From: Seohaeicola saemankumensis
GTDB lineage: Bacteria; Pseudomonadota; Alphaproteobacteria; Rhodobacterales; Rhodobacteraceae
Assembly: GCF_042678485.1 (NCBI RefSeq)
Contig: NZ_JBHTKR010000003.1
Span: forward strand, 186,001 to 250,000
DNA: 64,000 nucleotides
Direction of reading: 5' to 3'
Shown: piece after piece, positions 25,155 to 33,557 of the stretch
Numbering within the stretch: position 1 is the first letter of the stretch
How the letters are laid out: every line of letters begins with the position of its first letter
Notes under the pieces: model-generated
The model's database searches: none
What the model saw: only the letters and a program-made list of their open reading frames with translations
Told to the model about the DNA's origin: nothing
Made by a program: the position numbers and the translations under genes

Positions 25155-26104
25155 CAGGCGTCAGACCCTTTGGCGGCGTCCGGGCCGGATTCCTGTTCAG
25201 CGTCAGCATCAGTACCTGAGTCCGCGTCCGATGAAAGGCTGCGCGCATGGGCCTTGAGGAAGGACAGCAGGCTTTGCACCTTGGTGGTGCGGTGCAGATC
25301 GACATGGGTCACTAGCCATAGCGCTGCTTCCCATTCAGGGCGGGGTGGCGCGATTTCCAGCAGCTGGGGATGGGCGTCCGCCTCCCACTGGCTGAGAAAG
25401 CCGATGCCCATGCCGCGGACCACGGCCATTTCCAGCGCATTCATGTCGGTGCTGCGAAAGACCACGTTATCCTGCGGGATCGTGTTCCAGAGCCATTGGT
25501 TGAACGGTGCGCGGTTCGCCCGGTCGTCATTGGCGACAAAGAAATGGCCGCTCAGATCTTCGGGGGTGTCGGGCAGGCCATGCCGGTCGGCATAGGCGGG
25601 TGCGGCATAAAGTGCGGGGGCCATGCGGATGAAGGGCTGAACCACGTTGTCAGGCTGATCGGGAACGGCACCGGCGCGGATCGCCACATGCGCCTCGCCG
25701 TATTCCAGGCGGAACAGACGCTCGCCGGTCAGGTAGCGCAGCACGATACCGGGGTATTCGGCGCGAAAGGCGGCCAGCACCGGCAGGATCAGCCCGTCGA
25801 GACCAGCCAGCGAGGTGATCACCAATTCGCCTGTCACATCCCGGCCGCGCCCCTTGATACGGCCGGCCAGTTGCGAGAACTGGTCATCGGTGGCGGCGGC
25901 GACGCGCAACAGGTCTTCGCCTGCCTCGGTCGCGGTATAGCCGCGCGGATGCCTCTGGAACAGTTTGACGCCAAGCCGCTGCTCCAGCGCGTCGATATGG
26001 CGGATCACCGTGGCATGATGCACGCCCAGCACCTCGGCCGCGCCGCTGACGGTGCCAAGCCGGGCGACATGATAGGCTGTGCGGATCTCGTCCCAGTTGT
26101 CCAT
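25154..26104 (-). CDS. LysR-family transcription regulator
   Basis: This is a 316-residue regulator. The winged helix-turn-helix is at residues 1-60 (ARLGTVSGAAEVLGVHHATVIRHIDALEQRLGVKLF), followed by a substrate-binding domain. The start at 26104 has an AGGAGG ribosome-binding sequence and gives the standard MDNWDEIRTAYHVA opening; the upstream extension of the open frame is spurious. The C-terminus is an acidic tail (SSDADSGTDADAEQESG). It is directly coupled to the EamA permease gene. Confidence 0.88.
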   Translation of the reverse strand: MDNWDEIRTAYHVARLGTVSGAAEVLGVHHATVIRHIDALEQRLGVKLFQRHPRGYTATEAGEDLLRVAAATDDQFSQLAGRIKGRGRDVTGELVITSLAGLDGLILPVLAAFRAEYPGIVLRYLTGERLFRLEYGEAHVAIRAGAVPDQPDNVVQPFIRMAPALYAAPAYADRHGLPDTPEDLSGHFFVANDDRANRAPFNQWLWNTIPQDNVVFRSTDMNALEMAVVRGMGIGFLSQWEADAHPQLLEIAPPRPEWEAALWLVTHVDLHRTTKVQSLLSFLKAHARSLSSDADSGTDADAEQESGPDAAKGSDA

Positions 26105-26230
26105 CGGCGGGGCCTCCTTGGGCTTGGCGCGGTGTCGCGGCGGGTCTGTGCGCCGGCGAAGATATCCAGATAGAAACGCGGCACACCCGCGAAGACAAGG
26201 GTGAAAGCGGCGACAGGAGGGCGTTGATGC

Positions 26231-26259
26231 TTGACTCTGCCGACCGGCCCGCCTAAAGC
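26231..26259 (+). promoter_or_regulatory. Possible sigma-70-type promoter for ffh
   Basis: TTGACT and TAAAGC are separated by 17 bases, about 215 bases before ffh. The -10 match is poor. Apart from this I see no gene or RNA in 26105-26471, and the conserved SRP RNA core was not found. Confidence 0.3.
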
Positions 26260-26471
26260 CTGCGCCATCCCGGAGGTCTGTCAGAACTTCCGGTCCCATG
26301 GGCTTTGCCCGGGATCGCCCCCCGTCAGCGCGTCGCGCCCACGGGGGCCATTTCGGTTTTCACGCCTTGCACATGGGGAAGCGCGGGGCCTGACCGGGGC
26401 ACCGTCTGGCAAATGGGCCGGCACTTTCCTATCTGGAGTGTCATATCGCAACGGGCAAAGGAGCCGTCGAG

Positions 26472-27986
26472 ATGTTTGAAAATCTGTCCGAACGCCTCTC
26501 TGGTGTCTTTGACCGGCTGACTCGGCAGGGTGCGCTGTCCGAAGAGGATGTGAAGACCGCCCTGCGCGAGGTGCGCGTGGCCCTGCTGGAAGCGGACGTG
26601 TCCCTGCCCGTGGCGCGCGATTTCGTGGCGGCCGTGCAGGCCAAGGCCACCGGCCAGGCCGTGACCAAATCGGTCACACCCGGCCAGCAGGTCGTCAAGA
26701 TCGTGCATGATGCGCTGGTCGATACGCTGACAGGGTCCGAAGATCCCGGCGCGCTGAAGATCGACAATCCGCCTGCCCCGATCCTGATGGTCGGTTTGCA
26801 GGGGTCGGGCAAGACCACCACGACCGGCAAGCTGGCCAAGCGGCTGAAGGAGCGGGATGGCAAGCGGGTGCTGATGGCCTCGCTGGACATCTACCGCCCG
26901 GCCGCCATGCAGCAGTTGCAGATCCTGGGCCAGCAGATCGGGGTGGATACGCTGCCGATCGTGCCGGGTGAAAATGCCGTGCAGATCGCCAAGCGCGCCA
27001 GGACGCAGGCCAGCCTTGGCGGCTATGACGTCTACCTGCTGGATACCGCGGGCCGTTTGCAGATCGACCAGACCCTGATGCAGGAGGTCGAGGATGTGCG
27101 CGACGCGGTCAAACCGCGCGAGACGCTGCTGGTGGTCGATGGTCTGACCGGCCAGGTCGCCGTGGAAGTGGCCGAGGAATTCGATGCCAAGGTCGGCATT
27201 TCCGGCGTGATCCTGACCCGGATGGACGGTGACGGGCGCGGCGGTGCGGCGCTGTCGATGCGCGCGGTGACCGGCAAGCCGATCCGTTTCGTCGGCCTGG
27301 GCGAGAAGATGGACGCGCTCGAGACCTTCGAGCCGGAGCGCATCGCGGGCCGTATCCTGGGCATGGGCGACATTGTCGCCCTGGTCGAGAAGGCGCAGGA
27401 AACCATCGAGGCCGAACAGGCCGAGCGGATGATGCGGCGTTTCCAGAAGGGTCAGTTCAACATGAACGACCTGCGGACACAGCTGGAACAGATGCTGAAG
27501 ATGGGCGGCATGGAATCCATCATGGGCATGATGCCCGGCATGGGCAAGATGGCCGCACAGGTCAAGGAGGCGGGTTTTGACGACCGCATCCTGAAGCAGC
27601 AGATCGCGCTGATCCAGTCGATGACCAAGAAGGAACGCGCCAATCCGGCCCTGTTGCAGGCCAGCCGGAAAAAGCGGATCGCGGCCGGTGCCGGGATGGA
27701 TGTCTCGGAGCTGAACAAGCTTCTGAAGATGCATCGCCAGATGGCGGACATGATGAAGAAGATGGGCAAGGGCGGAATGCTGAAACAGGCCATGAAGGGC
27801 ATGTTCGGCAAAGGTGCGGCAGGCGGCCTGCCCGGTGGGATGGACCCCGCGCAGATGGACCCCAAGGCGCTGGAAGCTGCCGCCAAGGCGATGGGCAACA
27901 AGCTGCCCGGCGGCCTGGGTGGCCTGGGTGGTCCGGGTGGCATGAAGCTGCCCGGTGGGCTGAGCGGTTTCGGAAAGAAGAAATAA
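26472..27986 (+). CDS. ffh: Signal recognition particle protein
   Basis: This is the 504-residue SRP54 GTPase that targets nascent membrane proteins to FtsY. The N domain spans residues 1-90. The G domain contains GLQGSGKTTTTGKLA near residue 107, DTAGRLQ near residue 190 and TRMDGDGRGGAAL near residue 248. The M domain from about residue 325 is Met-rich (MGGMESIMGMMPGMGKM), and the C-terminal tail is Gly-rich. An AAAGGAG site precedes the ATG. It heads a run of translation-related genes. Confidence 0.97.
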   Translation: MFENLSERLSGVFDRLTRQGALSEEDVKTALREVRVALLEADVSLPVARDFVAAVQAKATGQAVTKSVTPGQQVVKIVHDALVDTLTGSEDPGALKIDNPPAPILMVGLQGSGKTTTTGKLAKRLKERDGKRVLMASLDIYRPAAMQQLQILGQQIGVDTLPIVPGENAVQIAKRARTQASLGGYDVYLLDTAGRLQIDQTLMQEVEDVRDAVKPRETLLVVDGLTGQVAVEVAEEFDAKVGISGVILTRMDGDGRGGAALSMRAVTGKPIRFVGLGEKMDALETFEPERIAGRILGMGDIVALVEKAQETIEAEQAERMMRRFQKGQFNMNDLRTQLEQMLKMGGMESIMGMMPGMGKMAAQVKEAGFDDRILKQQIALIQSMTKKERANPALLQASRKKRIAAGAGMDVSELNKLLKMHRQMADMMKKMGKGGMLKQAMKGMFGKGAAGGLPGGMDPAQMDPKALEAAAKAMGNKLPGGLGGLGGPGGMKLPGGLSGFGKKK

Positions 27987-28580
27987 GTGACTCAGTCCCC
28001 GGCATATCCCCTGGCCAAGGGTCCGCTGACCCAGGCGCCGCGTCTTGAGACGCGCAACCTGATCCTGCGCGGGCCGGAGCATGGCGATATCGAGCCGATG
28101 ATCGACTTCCTGATGGATCGCGACCGGTCCTGGGGCTTCGGATCCTATGACAACCGCCATGACGCCTGGCGCTGGTTCGGGCTGAACGTGGGGCACTGGC
28201 ACCTGCATGGCTACGGCTATTTCTCGATCGAGGATCGCGAGACCGGACAGGTGGCGGGCATCACCGGCATCTGGAACCCGGACGGCTGGCCAGAGCCGGA
28301 ACTGGGCTGGGCGCTGTTCGACGGTTTCGAAGGACGCGGCATCGCCCATGAGGCGGCGACCCGCGCCCGCGAATGGGCCTATGCCGAGCTGGGCTTCATG
28401 ACGCTGACCTCGAACATCGTGCCGGGCAATGCGCGCTCTGTCGCACTGGCCGAGCGTATGGGCGCCTGGGTCGAGCGGACCTATCAGAACGTCTATATGG
28501 GCAAGGAGATGCTGTATCGGCATCCCGGCCCGGAATCCCTGGACAGTGACAGCGACGGATCGGTGGAGGCCTACGCATGA
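27987..28580 (+). CDS. GNAT-family acetyltransferase, RimJ/RimL-like
   Basis: This is a 197-residue acetyltransferase of the ribosomal-protein N-acetyltransferase type (LETRNLILRGPEHGD opening; ELGWALFDGFEGRGIAHEAA acetyl-CoA motif). It starts at a GTG directly after the ffh stop and overlaps the chorismate mutase gene by 4 bases. The position in a translation operon makes a protein substrate plausible, but this is an inference. Confidence 0.85.
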   Translation: MTQSPAYPLAKGPLTQAPRLETRNLILRGPEHGDIEPMIDFLMDRDRSWGFGSYDNRHDAWRWFGLNVGHWHLHGYGYFSIEDRETGQVAGITGIWNPDGWPEPELGWALFDGFEGRGIAHEAATRAREWAYAELGFMTLTSNIVPGNARSVALAERMGAWVERTYQNVYMGKEMLYRHPGPESLDSDSDGSVEAYA

Positions 28581-28891
28581 CGCAATCCCCGCAGAGCACG
28601 GATGTCGTGGAGCGTGCCGCCGAGGTGCTGCGCGAGCATCGCGCCTCGATCGACCGGCTGGACGCGATCCTTGTCTATACCCTGGGCGAGCGGTTCAAAC
28701 ATACACAGGCCGTGGGGCGTCTGAAGGCGCAGCACGACCTTCCCCCTTCCGATCCCGATCGCGAGGCGCGCCAGATTGCCCGGCTGCAAGAGCTGGCGCA
28801 GGACGCCGATCTGGACCCGGAATTCGCAAGGGCTTTCCTGCAGTTCATCATTCAGGAAGTCATCCAACACCACAAGAAACATCAACAATAA
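28577..28891 (+). CDS. Chorismate mutase, AroQ type
   Basis: This is a 104-residue all-helical chorismate mutase converting chorismate to prephenate for Phe and Tyr synthesis. AroQ features are visible: the R-x-x-I-D-R-L-D-A-I segment in helix 1 (RASIDRLDAILVYTLGERF), the Lys in VGRLKAQHDL and the C-terminal QFIIQEVIQHHK. It overlaps the acetyltransferase gene by 4 bases and lies 54 bases before rpsP. Confidence 0.88.
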   Translation: MTQSPQSTDVVERAAEVLREHRASIDRLDAILVYTLGERFKHTQAVGRLKAQHDLPPSDPDREARQIARLQELAQDADLDPEFARAFLQFIIQEVIQHHKKHQQ

Positions 28892-28945
28892 CAAACGATA
28901 TGGCGGGACATCCCGTCAACCAAGCCATCCAAAGGAGACACTGAC

Positions 28946-29317
28946 ATGGCAATGAAAATCCGTCTGGCCCGTGGCGGCAGCAAGAAACGCCCCTTCTACC
29001 GCATCGTGGCTGCCGACAGCCGCATGCCGCGCGATGGCCGCTTCATCGAGAAGCTGGGCACCTACAACCCGCTGCTGCCGAAAGACAGCGAAGACCGCGT
29101 GAAGATGGATATCGACCGCGTGAAGCATTGGCTGGCCCAGGGCGCGCAGACCACCGACCGTGTGGCCCGCATGCTGGAAGCCGCAGGCGTGACGCCCAAG
29201 ACCGAGCGCAACAACCCCAAGAAGGGTGAGCCGGGCAAGAAAGCCAAGGACCGCGCCGAGCAGAAGGCCGCAAAAGACGCGGCACCCGCCGCCGAAGAGG
29301 CCGCAGCCGAAGAATAA
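28946..29317 (+). CDS. rpsP: 30S ribosomal protein S16
   Basis: This is an S16 protein with the standard opening MKIRLARGGSKKRPFYRIVAADSR. The core of about 80 residues is followed by a C-terminal tail rich in Lys, Ala and Glu, giving 123 residues as in other alphaproteobacteria. AAAGGAG lies upstream. It is followed by bluB rather than directly by rimM. Confidence 0.97.
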   Translation: MAMKIRLARGGSKKRPFYRIVAADSRMPRDGRFIEKLGTYNPLLPKDSEDRVKMDIDRVKHWLAQGAQTTDRVARMLEAAGVTPKTERNNPKKGEPGKKAKDRAEQKAAKDAAPAAEEAAAEE

Positions 29318-29334
29318 GGCCGGGAGGGCCGGGA

Positions 29335-29964
29335 ATGCAGGATTTCGACAACGCATTCCGGGACCAACTGACCGCGCTGATGCGCTGGCGCCGCGACGTG
29401 CGGCGCTTTCGCACCGACCCGGTGCCCGAGGCAATGCTGCTGCATTGCCTCGATGCATTTGTGCTGTCGCCGTCGGTCGGGCTGTCGCAACCCTGGCGGC
29501 TGATCCGTGTCGAGTCTGCGGCGGCACGCGCCGCGGCGCTTGCGAATTTCGAAGCGGCCAACGCGCAGGCGCTGGCCGGCTATGATGGTGACAGGGCGGC
29601 AGTCTATGCCGGTCTGAAACTGTCGGGCATGCGCGAGGCGCCGGTGCATCTGGCGGTCTATTGCGACGAGGACACCGAAACCGGCCACGGGCTGGGTGCG
29701 GGCACCATGCCCGAGATGCGGCGCTATTCCGTTGTCGCCTCGGTAATGCAGTTCTGGCTGCTGGCGCGGGCGCACGGGCTGGGCGTGGGTTGGGTGTCGA
29801 TCCTTGATCCGGCGCGGCTGGCGCGGGATCTGGATACGCCGGATGCCTGGCGTCTTGTGGCCTATCTCTGCGTCGGCTGGCCGGAAGCGGACAGCGACAC
29901 GCCAGAGCTGGAACGGCAGGGCTGGGAAGTCCGGCGGGACGAATTGGTGGTGGAAACACGGTAG
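29335..29964 (+). CDS. bluB: 5,6-dimethylbenzimidazole synthase
   Basis: This is a 209-residue nitroreductase-fold enzyme that uses O2 to fragment reduced FMN into dimethylbenzimidazole, the lower ligand of vitamin B12. The BluB pattern is clear: LMRWRRDVRRF near residue 15, GLSQPWRLIRV near residue 48, LGAGTMPEMRRYSVVASVMQFW near residue 118 and GLGVGWVSILDP near residue 143. It lies 17 bases after rpsP and about 60 bases before rimM, an unusual place for a cobalamin gene; cobC and cobD are 18 kb away. Confidence 0.93.
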   Translation: MQDFDNAFRDQLTALMRWRRDVRRFRTDPVPEAMLLHCLDAFVLSPSVGLSQPWRLIRVESAAARAAALANFEAANAQALAGYDGDRAAVYAGLKLSGMREAPVHLAVYCDEDTETGHGLGAGTMPEMRRYSVVASVMQFWLLARAHGLGVGWVSILDPARLARDLDTPDAWRLVAYLCVGWPEADSDTPELERQGWEVRRDELVVETR

Positions 29965-30024
29965 CCGCAGGGCCGCCGAACGCCAGTGCAAGGCCATGCA
30001 AGGCCGGAAAAGACGAGGACAAGA

Positions 30025-30528
30025 ATGAGCGATCTGATCTGCGTTGCGGCCATTGCCGGTGCCTTCGGGGTGAAGGGCGAAGTGCGGCTGAAAAGCTTTA
30101 CCGCCGATCCCCTTGCCATCGGGGAATATGCCCCGCTTGTGACCGAAGACGGCCAACGCAGTTTCGACGTGGCGCTGGCGGGGCAACTGCCCAACGGCCT
30201 GCTGGTGCGCCTGTCGGGGGTCAGCACCAAGGAAGAGGCCGACGCGCTGAAGGGCGTGAAGCTTTACGTGCCGCGCGACCGCCTGCCCGCCCTGCCCGAT
30301 GATGAATATTACCATGCCGATCTGATCGGCCTGACCGTGCTTGATACCGGCGGCACAACGCTGGGCCGCGTCAAGGCCGTGCTGAACCATGGCGCGGGCG
30401 ATATTCTCGAGGTGCAGGTGCCCGGCTCGTCCGACACCGTTCTGCTGCCCTTCACGCTGGAGGCGGTGCCGACCGTCGATCTGGCCACGGGCCGCATCAT
30501 CGCGGACCCGCCCGAAGGGCTGTTCTAG
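30025..30528 (+). CDS. rimM: Ribosome maturation factor RimM
   Basis: This is a 167-residue RimM with an N-terminal RimM domain (VAAIAGAFGVKGEVRLKSF) and a C-terminal PRC-barrel domain (YYHADLIGLTVLDTGG). It helps assemble the 30S subunit head around S19. The start at 30025 gives the conserved MSDLICVAAI opening, with a GACGAGG ribosome-binding sequence. trmD, its usual neighbour, lies 1.2 kb downstream beyond an opposite-strand gene. Confidence 0.95.
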   Translation: MSDLICVAAIAGAFGVKGEVRLKSFTADPLAIGEYAPLVTEDGQRSFDVALAGQLPNGLLVRLSGVSTKEEADALKGVKLYVPRDRLPALPDDEYYHADLIGLTVLDTGGTTLGRVKAVLNHGAGDILEVQVPGSSDTVLLPFTLEAVPTVDLATGRIIADPPEGLF

Positions 30529-30691
30529 GGCTCGCCATCTGGTTGCCCCAGGATGGGACATTTTGAAGACCCCTTGTTTTCAATGACTTACGCCTTGGCT
30601 TTTACCATATATTAGTGGACCACGACACAAGAGCACCGTGACCGCCCGTCCGAGCACATGGCGCCGGGTCTTCTGCATCCTTTGCGAAACC

Positions 30692-31645
30692 TCAGGCCCA
30701 ATCCTTACCCGGGAGACGCGCGCACATGGCCTGAAGTCCGGCCCAGACATGGGCGCGGCGCGGTGTGTCGCGTTCGGGATCGGGCGGCATCTCTTGCCAG
30801 AGGCGCGCGAGCCCAAGCGCGATGAAGAAGCCCAAGGCCGGATCGTCCCGCATATCCATGCCATAGGCCTGCCAGAAGGCCGACAGCGCCGCAGGTTGCG
30901 GGCCGAACCAGACCTCGTGATCGACCAGAAGCATCGCCAGATCCCGCGCGACTGGCGCGGGGCTGTCGTTTTCAAGGTCGATCCCTGTCGTGCAGCCCGG
31001 TGCGATCAGAAGATTGCCGAGGGTCATGTCGCCGTGGATGATCGCCTGTGGCATCGGTCTGCCGTGCACCTGCGGGGCCAGATCCTTGATCCGGGCAAGG
31101 AGCGCGGCAAAAGCATCGGGGCGCGGGGGCGGCGCCTGACGGGCCTTGCGGATCAGGCGCCGCAGGGCGGGGGCCGGATCGAAGGGGGCTGGCGGCTGGA
31201 CACGGCCCCGGTGCAGCGCGCCAAGCCACGCGCCCGCCGCCTGCATCACGCGGAGATGATCGGCAGGATATATGCTGTCGGACAGAAGGGTGCGGGCATC
31301 CACCCCCGGACAATGCGACAGGATCAGGGCCTGATGATCGGGCAAGGTCAGCACCAGGCGCGGCACCGCGAACCCGGGCTGGCCGGAGAGCCCGGCGACC
31401 GCCCCGGCATAGGCGCGGCTGGCGGGCCCGGTCGTGTCGCGCTGGGCGCCCATCCGCAGTTTAAGGATCAGATCGCCCTGCCCGTCATCGCCGCTGATCA
31501 GCATGGCCACCCGCCCGCCGCGCGCCTCGCGCCGGGCAGCCAGAACGCGGGTGCGGGCAAGATGCGGATCGCGCCCAAGTTGCGGGGCGGCGGCGGCCCA
31601 GGCTGCCAAGGCCGCATCGGTCAGCCTTTTGCGGAGATCGCTCAT
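30692..31645 (-). CDS. Aminoglycoside-phosphotransferase-fold kinase
   Basis: This is a 317-residue protein with a kinase-like (APH/choline kinase) fold. The catalytic loop AIIHGDMTLGNLLI is near residue 198 and the metal-binding TGIDLEN follows near residue 217. Family members phosphorylate aminoglycosides, choline, homoserine or other small molecules; the substrate is not evident. It is inserted on the opposite strand between rimM and trmD, with no partner gene. Confidence 0.83.
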   Translation of the reverse strand: MSDLRKRLTDAALAAWAAAAPQLGRDPHLARTRVLAARREARGGRVAMLISGDDGQGDLILKLRMGAQRDTTGPASRAYAGAVAGLSGQPGFAVPRLVLTLPDHQALILSHCPGVDARTLLSDSIYPADHLRVMQAAGAWLGALHRGRVQPPAPFDPAPALRRLIRKARQAPPPRPDAFAALLARIKDLAPQVHGRPMPQAIIHGDMTLGNLLIAPGCTTGIDLENDSPAPVARDLAMLLVDHEVWFGPQPAALSAFWQAYGMDMRDDPALGFFIALGLARLWQEMPPDPERDTPRRAHVWAGLQAMCARLPGKDWA

Positions 31646-31748
31646 GCCTTGGTCCGGTTCTGCAGATGCGCGGCCACCCTAGGCGCGCCATGCAGGGGCC
31701 GCAATCGGGCATCTTTTGCGCGGGGGAAAAAGCCGCTATGGGACAGCC

Positions 31749-32594
31749 ATGAGCGATACATCCGATCCCGAGGGCCCTGCCCCGCAAAATCCGACACCGG
31801 CCAGATCACATGGCCGCAAGTCCATCCGTGCGACTCTGCGCCCGCGTGAGCTGATCACGGACAGCCCGGATCTGGCAGGGGCCTGGACGGCGCAGGTCAT
31901 CACCCTTCTGCCGCAGGCCTTTCCGGGCGTCCTGGGCGAAAGCCTGACCGGCAAGGCGCTGGCCGAGGGGCGCTGGTCCTTGCGGACCATCGACCTGCGG
32001 ACGTTTGGCGAGGGCAAGCATCGCAATGTCGATGACACCCCTGCGGGCGGTGGCGCGGGGATGGTGCTGCGGCCCGATGTTCTGGGCCATGCGCTCGACG
32101 AGGCGGGGCTGGCGGCGCGGGGGCGCTGGCCGGTGATCTACCTGTCCCCGCGCGGTGCGCCTCTGACGCAAGCCATGGCGCGTCGTCTGGCGGCGGCGGA
32201 TGGGGTGACGCTGCTTTGTGGGCGGTTCGAGGGTGTGGATGAGCGCGTGCTGGAAGCTTATGACATCGAAGAGGTGAGCCTTGGCGATTTCGTCATGACC
32301 GGGGGCGAGATCGCGGCGATGGCGCTGATCGACGCGACCGTGCGCCTGTTGCCGGGGGTTCTGGGCAATGCGGCCTCGACCGAGGAGGAAAGCTTTTCCG
32401 ACGGGTTGCTGGAGCATCCGCAATACACGCGGCCTGCCGAATGGCGCGGGCGGGCGATCCCCGAGGTGCTGCTGTCCGGCAATCACGCCAAGATCGCCGC
32501 ATGGCGGCGCGCGCAATCCGAGGCAATCACGCAAGAGCGCCGCCCTGACCTGTGGCAGGCGCATGAAGCCGACAAAGGCAAGCCGGGCGACTGA
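31749..32594 (+). CDS. trmD: tRNA (guanine-N1)-methyltransferase
   Basis: This SPOUT enzyme makes m1G37 in tRNAs to prevent frameshifting. The knotted S-adenosylmethionine site is visible as VIYLSPRGAPLTQ, LLCGRFEGVDERV and EVSLGDFVMTGGEIAAM. The C-terminal HPQYTRPAEWRGRAIPEVLLSGNH segment is typical. It has about 45 extra residues before the usual WTAQVITLLPQAFPG start of the fold, with a Pro/Ser/Arg-rich composition. No close alternative start removes all of this, but a shorter start cannot be excluded. Confidence 0.94.
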   Translation: MSDTSDPEGPAPQNPTPARSHGRKSIRATLRPRELITDSPDLAGAWTAQVITLLPQAFPGVLGESLTGKALAEGRWSLRTIDLRTFGEGKHRNVDDTPAGGGAGMVLRPDVLGHALDEAGLAARGRWPVIYLSPRGAPLTQAMARRLAAADGVTLLCGRFEGVDERVLEAYDIEEVSLGDFVMTGGEIAAMALIDATVRLLPGVLGNAASTEEESFSDGLLEHPQYTRPAEWRGRAIPEVLLSGNHAKIAAWRRAQSEAITQERRPDLWQAHEADKGKPGD

Positions 32595-32825
32595 TCTGCC
32601 CCAATCGGTCCTTGCCAAGCGCGCGCGCGACGGGTATCACCCGCGCGTCCGGGGCTTGCTTGAGTCTATCGGACCTGTTGCCTTTGGCCGTGACCCTTTT
32701 CTTCGGGGTCGTTATCGGAAAGGGGCGCAGCACCAATGAACGACGACCCAAACTCTGGCGGGCGCACCGATGTTTCGGAAGGCGGACCCGGTTGAAGACC
32801 AAGAGCTCTGGGGTTGTGGCAAACT

Positions 32826-32843
32826 TTGCGGGACAAACCGCAA
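32826..32843 (+). promoter_or_regulatory. Small hairpin just upstream of rplS
   Basis: A 6-base stem TTGCGG / CCGCAA with a 6-base loop ends about 18 bases before the rplS ATG. It could modulate translation of L19. The rest of 32595-32861 shows no convincing gene. Confidence 0.35.
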
Positions 32844-32861
32844 GCAAATAGGAGCAATGCG

Positions 32862-33245
32862 ATGAACCTGATCGCACAGATCGAGGCGGAACAGATCGCC
32901 GCCCTCGGGAAAGAGATTCCCGATTTCAAGGCCGGCGATACCATTCGCGTCGGCTACAAAGTGACCGAAGGCACCCGTTCGCGCGTGCAGAACTACGAAG
33001 GCGTCTGCATCAGCCGCAAGAACGGCAAGGGCATTGCCGGTTCGTTCACGGTCCGCAAGATTTCCTTTGGCGAAGGCGTGGAACGTGTGTTCCCGCTCTA
33101 TTCGACCAACATCGACAGCATCACCGTCGTGCGCCGTGGTCGCGTGCGTCGTGCGAAGCTGTATTACCTGCGCGCGCGTCGTGGCAAATCCGCCCGTATC
33201 GCCGAAGTCGCAAACTACAAGCCCGGTTCGGGCGCTGAAGCATAA
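32862..33245 (+). CDS. rplS: 50S ribosomal protein L19
   Basis: This is a 127-residue L19 with the conserved DFKAGDTIRVGYKVTEG segment, the QNYEGVCISRKN motif and the basic VRRGRVRRAKLYYLRARRGKSARI stretch. The start at 32862 has TAGGAG upstream. An ATG at 32857 is out of frame. It leads directly into rpmE. Confidence 0.97.
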   Translation: MNLIAQIEAEQIAALGKEIPDFKAGDTIRVGYKVTEGTRSRVQNYEGVCISRKNGKGIAGSFTVRKISFGEGVERVFPLYSTNIDSITVVRRGRVRRAKLYYLRARRGKSARIAEVANYKPGSGAEA

Positions 33246-33256
33246 GGATCGGCACG

Positions 33257-33478
33257 ATGAAAAAAGACATCCACCCCGATTATCACATGATCACCGTCAA
33301 GATGACCGACGGGACCACCTTCCAGATGCACTCCACCTGGGGCAAGGAAGGCGACACGCTGGCGCTGGACATCGACCCGACGGTGCACCCGGCATGGACC
33401 GGTGGCGGCACCCGTCTGATGGATGCCGGCGGCCGTGTGTCGAAGTTCAAGAACAAGTACGCCGGCCTGGGTTTCTGA
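33257..33478 (+). CDS. rpmE: 50S ribosomal protein L31
   Basis: This is a 73-residue L31 beginning MKKDIHPDYHMITVKMTDG and ending in FKNKYAGLGF. It contains no cysteine, so it is the form without the zinc-binding CxxC motifs. It lies 11 bases after rplS and is followed by a strong terminator. Confidence 0.94.
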   Translation: MKKDIHPDYHMITVKMTDGTTFQMHSTWGKEGDTLALDIDPTVHPAWTGGGTRLMDAGGRVSKFKNKYAGLGF

Positions 33479-33504
33479 TCCCCGCCATTGCGTGCAGCAC
33501 AACC

Positions 33505-33534
33505 GGAAACGCCGCCCTCAGGGGCGGCGTTTTC
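33505..33534. terminator. Bidirectional terminator after rpmE
   Basis: A 13-base stem (GGAAACGCCGCCC and its complement) with a TCAG loop lies 26 bases after the rpmE stop. T-rich flanks serve rpmE, and the minus-strand polysaccharide operon ends 24 bases beyond. Confidence 0.85.
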
Positions 33535-33557
33535 CATTTCGCGACCGGCACGGCCGA

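Noticed and set aside
26105..26471. SRP RNA (ffs) gene before ffh
   Set aside because: The conserved SRP RNA core with the GGAAGGAAGCA-type loop was not found.
26325..28523. Minus-strand open frame of 732 codons opposite ffh
   Set aside because: It lies antisense to ffh and the acetyltransferase gene, with His/Gln/Arg-rich low-complexity sequence.
30529..30691. tRNA gene or mobile-element end in the gap after rimM
   Set aside because: No T-loop-like GGTTC sequence, cloverleaf or terminal inverted repeat was found; the gap shows nothing clear.
32612..32851. Possible 79-residue gene between trmD and rplS
   Set aside because: It has no ribosome-binding site or conserved pattern, a patchwork composition, and overlaps the rplS leader hairpin.
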